From positions 6,716 through 45,327 of the forward strand of contig DYRS01000003.1 of NCBI GenBank assembly GCA_020718585.1: a DNA stretch of 38,612 nucleotides, in the 5' to 3' direction. The stretch's first letter is position 1, and each line of letters begins with the position of its first letter. Source of the stretch: Chthoniobacter flavus. GTDB lineage: Bacteria > Verrucomicrobiota > Verrucomicrobiia > Chthoniobacterales > Terrimicrobiaceae. The notes below the pieces were generated by a model that saw only the letters and a list, made by a program, of their open reading frames with translations, did not search any database and was not told the origin of the DNA. Shown here in pieces: positions 7,697 through 17,300 of the stretch. A program made the translations under genes and the position numbers.

Positions 7697-9942
7697 TCGA
7701 ACGCCGCTCAAAAATCCTCCGCCACCGCGTCCTCCTCGTTGATGACGACCTTGAAATGTCGAGCGCCGCCGGGCGCGCGGCACTGATGCTCAAATCCGAG
7801 CTCGAGCTCAACGACGTGGATGTCGTCTGCGCCCCCGGCGCGGCCGACGGCCGCGGGCTATTCGTGTCCGACGCCGGACTCCACGGCGTGCTGGTGGACT
7901 GGACGCTCGGCAACGATCCCGACGCCCCACACGCGGCGGCGATGGACCTCATCCGGTTCATCCGCTCGCGGAATGAGAAAATCCCGATCTTCCTCCTCAC
8001 CGACCGCGAGCGCGGCGCCGAGCTTTCCGAGGAAGTGCTCACGCTGGTCAGCGAGCTCGTGTGGCTGATGGAGGACAGCGCGCCATTCCTAGCCGGACGC
8101 ATCCAGGCGGCCGTGAAAAAATATTCCGGCGGCCTGCTCGGGCCGATGGTGTCGGCACTCATCGAGTTCGACCTTGTCCACGAATACTCATGGCACACGC
8201 CCGGCCACACCGGCGGGACCGCATTCCAGAAGTCGCCTGCCGGACGCCTTTTCTACGACTACTTTGGCGAGGCGATGTTCCGCAGCGACCTCTCGATCAG
8301 CGTCGGTGAGCTCGGCTCGCTCCTCGACCACTCGGGACCGATCGGCGACGGCGAAAAATATGCGGCCAAGGTCTTCGGCGCGCACCGCACGTATTCTGTA
8401 ACGAACGGGACCTCGACCTCGAATCGGATCATCTGGATGGCCTGCGTCGGGCGAGGGCAGAAGATCTGGGTGGACCGCAACTGCCACAAGTCGAACGAGC
8501 AGGGGATCACGCTCACCGGCGCGATGCCGCATTACCTCATGCCCACCCGCAACCGCTACGGGATCATCGGCCCAATCCCGCCCGCGAACCTCCTCGCGTC
8601 GAAGCTCGTCGAGGGCGGACGCCCGGTCCACGCGGTCATCACGAACTCGACCTACGACGGGCTCACCTACAACGTCGGCCGCGTCCTCGAGGTCGTCGGC
8701 GACTCGCTCGACCGGATCCACTTCGACGAGGCATGGTATGGATACGCACGCTTCCACCCGCTCTACGCCGGACGCTTCGCGATGCGCGGAAATCCCAAGG
8801 ACCACCCGGCCGACGCCCCGACGATCTTCGCGACGCACTCGACGCACAAACTCCTCGCCGCGCTCTCCCAGGCGTCGTTCATTCACGTCCGCGACGGCCG
8901 CAACGCGATTGATCACACCCGGTTCAACGAGTCGTTCATGATGCACGGTTCGACCTCGCCGTTCTACCCGATCATCGCTTCAAACGATGTGAGCGCCGCC
9001 ATGATGGACGGCAAGAGCGGAGAGGTCATCGTCGAGGAATCCCTCCGCGAGGCGGTCGCGTTCCGGCAGACGGTCACCCGGCTCTGGCGCGAGCACAGCG
9101 ACCGCGACGATTGGTTTTTCCAGACATGGAATCCGCTCCACATCACAAACCCGCAGACCGGAAAACAGGAGACGTTCGAGTCGGCGAGCCCGGACCTTCT
9201 GGTCTCCGAACCTTCCTGCTGGGTGCTCCATCCGGGCGATGCATGGCACGGGTTCGACCTCGAGGACGACTACTGCATGCTCGACCCGATCAAGGTCTCG
9301 GTGATCACGCCGGGAGTGAACCCCGACGGATCGATCGCCGAATCCGGGTTCCCGGCCGCACTCCTCACCGCCTACCTCGACGCGCGCGGGATCGTCGTCG
9401 AAAAGACCAGCGACTACGCGACGCTCTTCCTGTTCTCGCTCGGCATCACCAACGCAAAGTGGAGCACGCTCGTCCACGCACTGCTCGCATTCAAGCGCGA
9501 CCACGACTCCAATGCGCCGCTCAACACGTGCATCCCCGCAGTCGCCGGATTTTACCCCGGCCTCGGGCTCCGCGACCTCGCGGAAAAAATGCAGGCCCAC
9601 ATGCGCGCGGGCGCAATCCTCCAGTCCCAGGCCCGCGCGTTTTCCGTGCTGCCGGAAATGGCGATGACCCCCGCCGACTGCTACCAGAAGCTTGTCGCCA
9701 ACGAGGTCGAGCGGATCAGCGTCGCCGACGCAGCCGGTCGCACCGCCGCCACCGGACTCGTCCCGTATCCTCCCGGCATCCCGATGGTCATGCCCGGCGA
9801 AAAGCTCGGCACAAAGGACGAGCCGTTCCTCGCCTACCTCCTCGCCATTCAGGAATGGGATACGAAATTTCCCGGCTTCGCCCACGACACCCACGGCGTC
9901 GAGCCCGAGGACGGCATCTACAAAATCCTCGTGCTCAAATGA
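7693..9942 (+). CDS. Arginine/lysine/ornithine decarboxylase, PLP-dependent (fold III-type, AdiA/LdcI-like)
   Basis: A 749-residue amino-acid decarboxylase making a polyamine precursor or acting in acid resistance. The N-terminal wing domain (about 1-130) resembles a response-regulator receiver (HRVLLVDDDLEMSS; later IPIFLLTDR), as in inducible AdiA/LdcI enzymes. The core carries WHTPGHTGGTAFQKSP, RSDLSISVGELGSLLDHSGP and VTNGTSTSN, and the PLP-binding lysine sits in THSTHKLLAALSQASF at Lys386, close to its place in E. coli AdiA. The full length is right for the family (about 715-755). The ATG overlaps the DUF1802 stop, so the track start at 7570 is rejected. Arginine is perhaps the likeliest substrate, but the choice among Arg, Lys and Orn is not secure. 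Confidence 0.92.
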   Translation: MIERRSKILRHRVLLVDDDLEMSSAAGRAALMLKSELELNDVDVVCAPGAADGRGLFVSDAGLHGVLVDWTLGNDPDAPHAAAMDLIRFIRSRNEKIPIFLLTDRERGAELSEEVLTLVSELVWLMEDSAPFLAGRIQAAVKKYSGGLLGPMVSALIEFDLVHEYSWHTPGHTGGTAFQKSPAGRLFYDYFGEAMFRSDLSISVGELGSLLDHSGPIGDGEKYAAKVFGAHRTYSVTNGTSTSNRIIWMACVGRGQKIWVDRNCHKSNEQGITLTGAMPHYLMPTRNRYGIIGPIPPANLLASKLVEGGRPVHAVITNSTYDGLTYNVGRVLEVVGDSLDRIHFDEAWYGYARFHPLYAGRFAMRGNPKDHPADAPTIFATHSTHKLLAALSQASFIHVRDGRNAIDHTRFNESFMMHGSTSPFYPIIASNDVSAAMMDGKSGEVIVEESLREAVAFRQTVTRLWREHSDRDDWFFQTWNPLHITNPQTGKQETFESASPDLLVSEPSCWVLHPGDAWHGFDLEDDYCMLDPIKVSVITPGVNPDGSIAESGFPAALLTAYLDARGIVVEKTSDYATLFLFSLGITNAKWSTLVHALLAFKRDHDSNAPLNTCIPAVAGFYPGLGLRDLAEKMQAHMRAGAILQSQARAFSVLPEMAMTPADCYQKLVANEVERISVADAAGRTAATGLVPYPPGIPMVMPGEKLGTKDEPFLAYLLAIQEWDTKFPGFAHDTHGVEPEDGIYKILVLK

Positions 9943-10103
9943 CCGAACACGGACAAAAAATACCAGAGAACCACGGCAAGGGGGAGAGGAGTGCCGTTGC
10001 TGCATTCCTGCCCTGGCGGGGTTCGTCCGTCCCCGATCCATGGTCTCTGGCACCCTGACTATAAATCGCCCATTCCCCCCTGCAACAAAATAGAAATGAA
10101 TTC

Positions 10104-10125
10104 GCAACATTTTGGCAACATTTTG
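10104..10125 (+). repeat. 11-bp tandem direct repeat GCAACATTTTG x2
   Basis: GCAACATTTTG occurs twice head to tail, followed by GC as if a third copy began. It lies immediately upstream of a possible -35 element (TTGCAG, 10128-10133) in front of the coiled-coil gene. The position would suit an activator or repressor site, but this is inference. Confidence 0.6.
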
Positions 10126-10127
10126 GC

Positions 10128-10156
10128 TTGCAGCAACCGGACCGGGTAGTTATTCA
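10128..10156 (+). promoter_or_regulatory. Weak promoter-like pair upstream of the coiled-coil/lipoprotein genes
   Basis: TTGCAG and TATTCA are separated by 17 nt and lie 34 nt before the ATG at 10190. Each hexamer matches the sigma-70 consensus at only about three positions; the spacing and the local AT-richness are the main support. Confidence 0.25.
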
Positions 10157-10189
10157 CACCCTCGCCTACTAACCAATTTCTATTCTGCC

Positions 10190-10990
10190 ATGGGTAAAGT
10201 TCTCCTCTACACTTCGATCGCCCTCACCCTCGCCACTGCGGCAATCGGGTTCGTCAACCGCGGACACCTAACCGAAACCAAAGTCAATCTGGACACCGCG
10301 AAACAGGATCTCGAAAAAAAATCCGGTGAGCTCGCCACGTCCCAGAAAAGCTTGAAGGAAGCAAAAGACGCGATGGGGACAATCACTGCGGAAAAAGAGC
10401 AGCTCACGACCGAAGCCGCATCAAAATCTGCCGAGCTCGAAAAGTCAAAATCCCAAGTCGCCGACCTCACGTCCCAGATCGGCCCGAAGGATACCGAGAT
10501 CACCACGCTCAAAGCCGACGTGGCCGCCAAGACGGCGGAGATCGAAATCCTCAAGACCGGCACAAGCGGCACCGCCGGAGCCGATACGGAAAAGGACACA
10601 AAAATCGCCGACCTGGAGGCACAGGTCCAAGAGAAAGAGACGCTCCAGACCAAACTCTCCTCTGAACTCGACAGTGCCCGCGCACAGGTCGAAGATCTCC
10701 GCAAAGAAAAGTCAAACCGCACGGCCGGCCTCATGCGCAAGGGGCTCGAGGGGAAAATCCTCGCGGTCAACCAAGCGTGGAATTTTGTGGTTCTCAGCCT
10801 CGGCGACCGCAACGGGGTCGTCGGCAATGCGGAGATGCTCATCAAACGCGGCAACCAGCTTGTCGGCAAAGTACGCATCACCTCGGTGGAACCCTCGACG
10901 TCCATCGCGGACATCGTTCCCGGCAGCGTCTTGCGCGGGGTCAGCATCCAACCCGGCGACAATGTTATCTATCAAGCGACTGCTGAATAG
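10190..10990 (+). CDS. Membrane-anchored coiled-coil protein with small C-terminal beta domain
   Basis: A 266-residue protein of unknown function. An N-terminal membrane segment (about residues 3-21, KVLLYTSIALTLATAAIGF) is followed by a long Lys/Glu/Ala/Ser-rich heptad coiled coil (about 28-175) with a Gly/Thr break (TGTSGTAGADTEKD). A compact C-terminal domain of about 80 residues (GLEGKILAVNQAWNFVVLSLGDRNGV...SVLRGVSIQPGDNVIY) resembles FlgT C-terminal/SH3-like beta domains often found on such proteins. I used the ATG at 10190; the track frame starts earlier, but that part reads as intergenic. The last 29 nt overlap the start of a small lipoprotein gene, so the two are probably made together in the periplasm. 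A cell-wall or envelope scaffold role would be a guess. Confidence 0.8.
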   Translation: MGKVLLYTSIALTLATAAIGFVNRGHLTETKVNLDTAKQDLEKKSGELATSQKSLKEAKDAMGTITAEKEQLTTEAASKSAELEKSKSQVADLTSQIGPKDTEITTLKADVAAKTAEIEILKTGTSGTAGADTEKDTKIADLEAQVQEKETLQTKLSSELDSARAQVEDLRKEKSNRTAGLMRKGLEGKILAVNQAWNFVVLSLGDRNGVVGNAEMLIKRGNQLVGKVRITSVEPSTSIADIVPGSVLRGVSIQPGDNVIYQATAE

Positions 10991-11150
10991 CCTGCTCTTG
11001 GCGGCCGCCTTCATCCTGCTACCCGGCTGCGCAGCAACCACCGACGATTCGCCCGAGTCCCAGCACGCCGGCAGCAACATCCCATGGAACCGCCCGGAAA
11101 AATGGGAGGGCCCGGGGGTCATGGGCTCGATGATGTCCGGCTCCCGCTAG
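10962..11150 (+). CDS. Small lipoprotein (62 aa)
   Basis: A 62-residue lipoprotein: basic start MLSIKRLLNS, hydrophobic core LLLAAAFILL and the lipobox LPGC, so cleavage before Cys22 or so is expected. The short mature part contains SNIPWNRPEKWEG and ends in GVMGSMMSGSR. I recall similar tiny SNIPWNRP-type lipoproteins in other Verrucomicrobia, but this is from memory. The start overlaps the end of the coiled-coil gene by 29 nt in another frame; the track lists it only inside a longer shadow ORF (10674-11150). Function unknown; co-expression with the coiled-coil protein is likely. Confidence 0.75.
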   Translation: MLSIKRLLNSLLLAAAFILLPGCAATTDDSPESQHAGSNIPWNRPEKWEGPGVMGSMMSGSR

Positions 11151-11273
11151 CCCGCAGAGCAGATCCCTTGAGATGTCGGCTCAAAAATGCCGGCACTTTG
11201 CCGCGCTGGATTTGAGAGGATTTGCTGCGGCCAGACGAGTTCGGCACGGCATTTCCGATTGCCGCGCGCGTTT

Positions 11274-12557
11274 TCAGGCACTCCCATTTCCGATCCGCGC
11301 CCACGCTTCGAGGGCGGTGAGCGATCCGAAATCTGAGTAGAGCTGAAGGAGGCCCTGCTGCTGGCGGGCGGTGCGCATGAGCCGACGGTCCACCAAGCCA
11401 ACAAGCCACTCGCTGGCGAGACGGATGCGTCCGCCAGGGGTCGTGCCGGAGAGCGCACAGATCGCCTCGCGCGCCCGGTCAAGCGGAATGGATGGAAAAT
11501 ACGCGTTGACGAGCAAATCCCTGACCCGATCCGGCCCGACGAGTGCGAGATCGTTTTCGAGGCGAGCAGCCGAGAGGTTCCAGTGACGGGTCCAATACGG
11601 ATGCGAGAGGTTGCGAAAAAATTCCACAAAGCCGGTTTGGCCGGCGGACCGAACGGCGGCGCGGAGGCGCGGGAAGCCAACGGCGACGGCAGCAAGGGCG
11701 CCGAACCGGCGGTGCGGGTGGTTCGACGGCCGGATGCCGCTCAATTTCCAAATTTCGCGCGGGAGGACGAGCCGCGCGAGCGGGTCGCGAAGCGTCCACC
11801 AGCAATCCCAGAGTGGTTTCAGGTAGTCGCGGGTCGCATCGTCGGCCTCGTCAAACACGCGGGGTTGGAGGAATCCCGCGAGCCCGAAAAGGAGTGCTTC
11901 GCCGGTCGGTCCACCCGCCGCCCGGAGCCCCGCCCGCTGCGCGGCGAGCAGAAACGGGATCGCATTATTCTTGTAGCCGAGCCCGGCAGCGACCGCGTGG
12001 AAAAGCGCGGTGTCCGCGCCGTGCAGCGAGACCGCGCGCGCGTAGGCGGCGGATTTTGCGCGAAGCCGAAACTCCGCCGCCTCCTCGATCATCGCCTGCG
12101 CCTCGTCGTGCGCCACCGCTCCGGGGTGCCCGGCCAGCGGACAGGCCGGCCTTTCATCGAGCGCAAGCCGGGCCTGTGGGACTTCACAAAATTCCGACGT
12201 GCGCGCAAAAGCGGCAACCCGGGAGGTATTGACAAAGAGCTGGAGACGGACGCCGGTATACGCGGGGTTCGTTGCATGGCCGTGGCGCTCCCAGTCGCGG
12301 GCATCCATGTCCACCTCAAGATCGCCATCACATTCCGCCGTCCCGTCAAACCGGAACCGGACGCCCCTGAAATCCGGGCCGGCCTCGCGGTTCCAATCCC
12401 CAAAATGCAGGATCTCGACCCGCCTGCCGTCGGTCGTCGTCCAGACCGATCCGTATTCGCCCGCGAAAAGCCGTGCCTGGATTTCGATCTCCGGGATCCG
12501 TGCGGGCGGCGACTCGCGCACGGCCAAATCCCGGCGGGCATCGCCATACCGGATCAT
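11274..12557 (-). CDS. DUF2851 family protein
   Basis: A 427-residue protein of the uncharacterised DUF2851 family, recognised by EIEIQARLFAGEYGSVWTT near the N-terminus, then DWNREAGPDFRGVRFRF, GDLEVDMDARDWERHGH and NPAYTGVRLQLFVN. These acidic/His-rich strands are the conserved core of the family; I know of no assigned activity. The C-terminal half is helical, with a possible DNA- or protein-binding segment FGSLTALEAWARIG at the end. No signal peptide, so cytoplasmic. Its ATG overlaps the stop of the TIGR03790 gene (ATGA at 12554-12557), so translation is coupled. It converges on the lipoprotein gene across 123 nt in which I see no clear terminator. Confidence 0.85.
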   Translation of the reverse strand: MIRYGDARRDLAVRESPPARIPEIEIQARLFAGEYGSVWTTTDGRRVEILHFGDWNREAGPDFRGVRFRFDGTAECDGDLEVDMDARDWERHGHATNPAYTGVRLQLFVNTSRVAAFARTSEFCEVPQARLALDERPACPLAGHPGAVAHDEAQAMIEEAAEFRLRAKSAAYARAVSLHGADTALFHAVAAGLGYKNNAIPFLLAAQRAGLRAAGGPTGEALLFGLAGFLQPRVFDEADDATRDYLKPLWDCWWTLRDPLARLVLPREIWKLSGIRPSNHPHRRFGALAAVAVGFPRLRAAVRSAGQTGFVEFFRNLSHPYWTRHWNLSAARLENDLALVGPDRVRDLLVNAYFPSIPLDRAREAICALSGTTPGGRIRLASEWLVGLVDRRLMRTARQQQGLLQLYSDFGSLTALEAWARIGNGSA

Positions 12558-14254
12558 GGACGAAGCTCCGGGAGCGGCGGCATCGGCAGCGGGGTCGGCT
12601 CGGGCGTCGGGGCGGGCTCAGCCGTCGCCGCAGGCACGGCGTCGGGCGTGGCGGCCGGGGCGGGAGTCGCCTCGGGCACCGGCCCGCTCAACCCGATCGG
12701 CTCGATCGAAGGCAAGGGAAGCGGACCGGTGGAAAAGCGCGCAAAGAGGTCGCGGCGCGGGCCCGGCGGCAGTTCGGATGTTGCCGAAAGTGCCCGTGCA
12801 GCAGCATCCGACCGCCTCCCGAGCGCGAGCAGGGTCTGGATGGATTCCAGATCGAGCCGGATTCTTGTTGCAGGGTCTTTGGCAAGATTCAGTGCCAGAT
12901 CAAAGCTTGCGAGGGCACCGGTCGGATCGCCCGCTGCGACCTGGGCCGCACCCAACGCCTCGACAAACATGCTCGTGCCGGATTCCCCGGCGGCGGCGCG
13001 AAGGTCGGATGCCGCCTGCACGGTATTCCCGTCCGCGCCGAGCACGATCCGGCGATAGGTTTTCCATGAGCTCGCGCTCGGGAGCCCGCCGACCGCACGC
13101 CACGAGGCATACGGACGGTAGAGCGGGTCGCCGACGACGACGCCCATCCACGAAAGTGCCTTCTGCGCCATCCACGCGCTCTCGGCAAGCGTGAACCCGC
13201 TCATCAGGCGGTCCTGAAAAACATCGAGATTCGCGGTGAGCGAGAGATACGGCTCATAGACATTGCCGAGCGTGGCGGCCGCGCCGCGCGCGAGCAGCGG
13301 ACCGCACCAGTTGGCGGTCGTGCTCCGCAGGGTGGACGCGCTGAACGAGTGGATATGCACGGCGACCGCGCCGGTCTGGAATTGGAACGCGGTGTCCGCA
13401 AACGGCCCGTCGGCCGCCCCGGCATACCATCCAAAATAAACCGCCGCATCGGTGATCGGGTATCCGGCGGGAAATGTCGGCGGCAGGTTGTCGAACAGGA
13501 CAGGAAGCCCCTGAGTCCGCATCAGGCCGGCAACGTTGGCCAGCCACTGGTCGCCCTCCGCGTAGCCGCCGGTCGTGATCCCGCGCGCGTCCACATACGA
13601 CCAGCCTTCGAGCCCTCCCTTCTCGGCGGCAACCGCATCGTCAATCATCGCCCGCACGATAAACGGCGTCGGCCCGTCGAGCCGCGCGGTCAGCAGAATC
13701 CCCGGATAAACCGGATTGTCCCGGATCGCCGTGAAGCGCCGAAAATACGGGTTGGGAACAACCCCCGCCGGCCCGGGCAGCGGCATTCCGAGCGTCGCCA
13801 GCTCGCTGTCCACCGATGCGTCATTGCGCGAGGCGATCTGCGCCGGCAGGTTCGGGATCGTATCCGATGGCGGGATCGCCGGGTCGTTGGCAATCTTCAG
13901 CGGGATGCCGCGCACGAGCGCGACAAAGCGGATTGTTGACGAGGTGACAACCTGCCGCCCGGATGCGTCGCGGCCCAACGTCCACCACCCGCGCTTCCGG
14001 AAAAGCGCGCGGAGCGGCGAGGCAATCCCACCCTCGTAGTCCGCCCGCTGGATCTCTTCGGCCGCCGGACAATCGAGCCCGACAACTTGGTTCGAGGGAA
14101 TGCTCCGCCGGTTCGCGTAATACTGGGCGAGGCCCTGCGAGTTCGGGTCGTTTTTATTGTAAACAACAAGCGTTGATGACGAGTCAATCCCATCCGCTTG
14201 TAAAGCGGACACCGCAAAAATCCCTGCCGCAAAAATCACCGCGTGCCACCTCAT
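12554..14254 (-). CDS. TIGR03790 family secreted protein
   Basis: A 566-residue exported protein of the TIGR03790 family, function unknown. I chose the ATG at 14254, giving the signal peptide MRWHAVIFAAGIFAVSALQADG; the ATG at 14272 would add six residues. Family features visible include STLVVYNKNDPNSQGLAQYYANRR, IPSNQVVGLDCP, VALVRGIPLKI and a later YFGWYAGAADGPF. The C-terminal 120 residues contain short helical TPR-like repeats and a Pro/Ala/Thr-rich tail (PEATPAPAATPDAV...), probably disordered. The gene follows the NRPS-like gene by 54 nt and overlaps DUF2851, so the three read as one transcription unit. TIGR03790 proteins are scattered through Verrucomicrobia, Planctomycetes and Acidobacteria, as far as I recall. 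Confidence 0.88.
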   Translation of the reverse strand: MRWHAVIFAAGIFAVSALQADGIDSSSTLVVYNKNDPNSQGLAQYYANRRSIPSNQVVGLDCPAAEEIQRADYEGGIASPLRALFRKRGWWTLGRDASGRQVVTSSTIRFVALVRGIPLKIANDPAIPPSDTIPNLPAQIASRNDASVDSELATLGMPLPGPAGVVPNPYFRRFTAIRDNPVYPGILLTARLDGPTPFIVRAMIDDAVAAEKGGLEGWSYVDARGITTGGYAEGDQWLANVAGLMRTQGLPVLFDNLPPTFPAGYPITDAAVYFGWYAGAADGPFADTAFQFQTGAVAVHIHSFSASTLRSTTANWCGPLLARGAAATLGNVYEPYLSLTANLDVFQDRLMSGFTLAESAWMAQKALSWMGVVVGDPLYRPYASWRAVGGLPSASSWKTYRRIVLGADGNTVQAASDLRAAAGESGTSMFVEALGAAQVAAGDPTGALASFDLALNLAKDPATRIRLDLESIQTLLALGRRSDAAARALSATSELPPGPRRDLFARFSTGPLPLPSIEPIGLSGPVPEATPAPAATPDAVPAATAEPAPTPEPTPLPMPPLPELRP

Positions 14255-14308
14255 GCCGGCGCGGCTCCGCATCCCGCTAAAAACTGAACACTGAAATCTG
14301 AGCACTGG

Positions 14309-17300
14309 TCAGGGTTGCCGGGTGTCGGCGATGATCGAAGCGAGGCGCTTGACGGCCGGGAACGAGAGCATCTCCGCCCACGCGCATTTGACCGGGACGA
14401 CCCGCGCCGAGGGCAGGATGGCGAGCCACGAGGCGGCGGCGTCGGGCGGAAAGTCCGAGGGGACGATGATCCGCGCGCGCAGGTCGCAGCGGACGAACCG
14501 GTAGCGGAGCCATGCCTCGACATGCGCGCGGGCGGGCTCGCCGGTCGCCGGAAACGGTTCAAGCCGCCCGTCGGGTTTCAGCCGCTGGAAGGCATTTTTC
14601 ACCGAGGCGAGCCAGCCGGCCGGCTGTTCGGTCTGCGGCGGCGGGGTGCCGATCAGGATCAATTGGGGGACCGGTCGCCGGGATGCCGCGAGCTGGCGGG
14701 CCATCTCAAGGGCGGCGATTCCGCCAAACCCGAACCCGCAAAGCTCGAACGCGAGCGACGGGTCTTCCTCGACGAGCGAGGTGATCCACTCGGCGGCAGC
14801 ACCTTCGACCGTGCGGTGGACGGCGTCCGGATCGCATATCCCGCGGGCGGTGAGCCCAAGAATTTTCCGTCCGGTTCCGAGTGCCGCGACAAAGTCGCGG
14901 TAAGTTTCCGGCACGCCGGATGCCGTCGGCACCAGCACGAGCGGCGAGCCGCCCTCCGGCTGGAGCACGCTGATCGGCACCCACGGGGTTGCGGCCTTCG
15001 CGGGTTTCGGGGGCGCAGCCTCGGCGGGTTTCGGCTCCAGATCGGGTTTGGCCTGCGGCATCGGCAGTTGGGACGCATCAATCCAGCCGCCGCGCGTGAG
15101 CGGCCACTCGGCGACCGCCGACGTGCCATCGACCTCGCAGGGTTCGAGTGCCCAAATGTGTGCGCCCTCGAACGCGTCGAGCACGTTATTTTCGGCAATG
15201 AGCGCAGCCGCGCGCGGACCGCGAGCGAGTTCCGGCGCGGCATCGCCCTCGAGGCGGATGTCTCCCGCCAGGCTCAGCCACGCGCGGAGACCGGATTCGA
15301 TCCCGCGCCGACCTTTGGGATTCGACAACGATTTCCAGCCAGGAAACCGCATGCGGAGGTGTCCGGCGTGACCCGGCGGCAGATCGTGGGAATCGTCGTC
15401 GGTGACCGCCACCTCGGTCCCGGCAACCGGCCGCCCGACCGCCAGCATCGCTCCGTCGGGGGTCGCGTCGCCCGCGATCCCCAGCCCGCAGAGACCGGAA
15501 AGACTGAAAAACGTGTGCGTACGGACGCGTCCGCCGGTGCAATGGTTCCAGACATCGAGCGCGAGCTTCGAGGCGGTTCCCATCTCAACGGCAACGATGC
15601 GCAGCGGAGACTCCGACGCATCGTCGCCGCGCGCCCAGCGGGCGGCCTGGTTGCTCCACTCGGGAGCGGTGAGCCGAAGATGGGTTGCCCCGGAATGCAC
15701 GGGGTCAAGGAGATCGTCGCCCGCAATCAACACGGTCCCCCCGCCCAGCAGAGGGATCAGCCACTCGTCGAAAAATGCGCCGCCGCCGGCCGCCGAGTGG
15801 GCAAGAAATGAATCCCCCGGCCAAAAATCCAGCATCCGCGCGCCCTCGACGGCGGCCGCCACAAGCGACTCATGGGTCAGTGCCCGAACAACCGGCGCGA
15901 TGCCGGCGAAATACCCGGGGAGGATCGCTGCAGGCGCATCCGGCTTGTTCGCGGCCCGGGGCACCTCGGCCAGCTCCATCGCATCCCACTCCTGGTCAAT
16001 GATGATCCGCCGCTTGGCCGAGGTGTCGAGCAGCGGCGCGCTCGCGCCGTCGCAAAAAACGAGCCCCGCATCGTGCGCTGCGAGAGCCGCCTCAATCCAC
16101 TCGGGCGGAGCGGCCGGATCAAGCGCAAGGCAGCAGTTGCCCGCCTTCCACGAACCGATCAGCGCGATCGCAATCCATGAAGACGGCGACAAAAACAGCG
16201 CGACATGCCATCCGCCGGAAAGCGAGGTATGCACGAGGTGCGCGGCCAGGCGGTCGGAAAGCGTGTTCAGCTCAAGAAACGTGAGCTCGTGTTCGCCCGC
16301 CCGGACGGCGACCGCGTTGGGGGTCTTTGCGACGTGTGCGCGGAACGCGTCGAGCGCATTGGCCGGGTGCTCGGCGGGGTCGGGCCCGCGCGACATCTCG
16401 CGGAGTTGCCTGGCCTCCGGCCCGGGCAGCAGCGGGATCTGCACGCGCGGCTTCGCCTCGTAGGATGCGAACCCCTGGATCAGACCGGCCAGAAGCTGGA
16501 GGAGTTTGCGCGCAGCCGTCTCGCTGCCAAGCGGGCCGTGGACACGCAGCGACAGGCCGGGACGGGCTTCGAGGAGGAGGAGGTCCGGACGACTCCGCGT
16601 GAGCTTTGCGTCAAAGTTGATCCACCGGGGGAGCGCGGTGTGGACGATGTCGTTGATGTCCGGACCGCCCCATGCAAAACCGCAGGTCAGGCCGCCGACT
16701 CCCGCACCGTCGGTCGTGAGCACCGCACCCGGCGCGATCCATGCGTTGGCCGCCGCGATCTCGTGCCTCGCACACGCGTCAGCAAGCCAAGTCTTCGAGT
16801 CCCACGCATGCACGACCGGCAGCCAGTTTTCAAAATACCCAACCGCGCGGTGCGAGCGGCGGACGTCGAACCGGCGGACCGTCGTGTTGCCAGTCGCGCC
16901 GAGCCGACGGAGAGCAAGCGCCCACAGCGACTCGACAACGACCCCCGGGTCAAGGGATTTGCAGGCTTCGGAAAACCGGGCGGCCTCTTCGCGTCCGAGA
17001 TCCCATGTCGCCCCGGCCGCCGCGCGCCCCGGCGGACGCAGGTGCAAAACCATCGGCTCGGGCACCGGCTTCAGGATCCCCGACCATGCCGAAGGCGAGC
17101 CGGTCGTCGCCGCGGCAGGCTCGTCGGCGGAAAGCGGACGCTCGAGCGCGATCAGCCAGTCGAGCATGAGCCGCGCGAACGAGGATTCGTCGAGCAGATA
17201 CGAGGGCACCGAAAGCAGGTAATGCGTCCCGCCGCCTGGCAGCGCGATCTCGGTCATCCGCACCGACCCGCGCCCGTCGAACGGCACGGCAAGATCCGCG

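Larger units (their letters stand above)
9943..10189. other. Longest intergenic region (247 nt)
   Basis: Between the decarboxylase and the coiled-coil gene. The first 150 nt show no terminator with a T-run and no reading frame that looks coding. The last 90 nt become AT-rich and contain an 11-bp tandem repeat and a weak promoter-like pair, described separately. Confidence 0.6.

Noticed and set aside
8455-8475. Avoidance of AGATCT as a sign of the R-M specificity
   Set aside because: AGATCT occurs several times in the window (for example near 8462, 10690, 32591 and 32911), and protected hosts need not avoid the site, so nothing can be concluded.
14315-15811. Plus-strand ORF of 498 codons opposite the NRPS-like gene
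   Set aside because: Arg/Gly-rich shadow translation; the minus-strand frame shows thioesterase and adenylation-type motifs.
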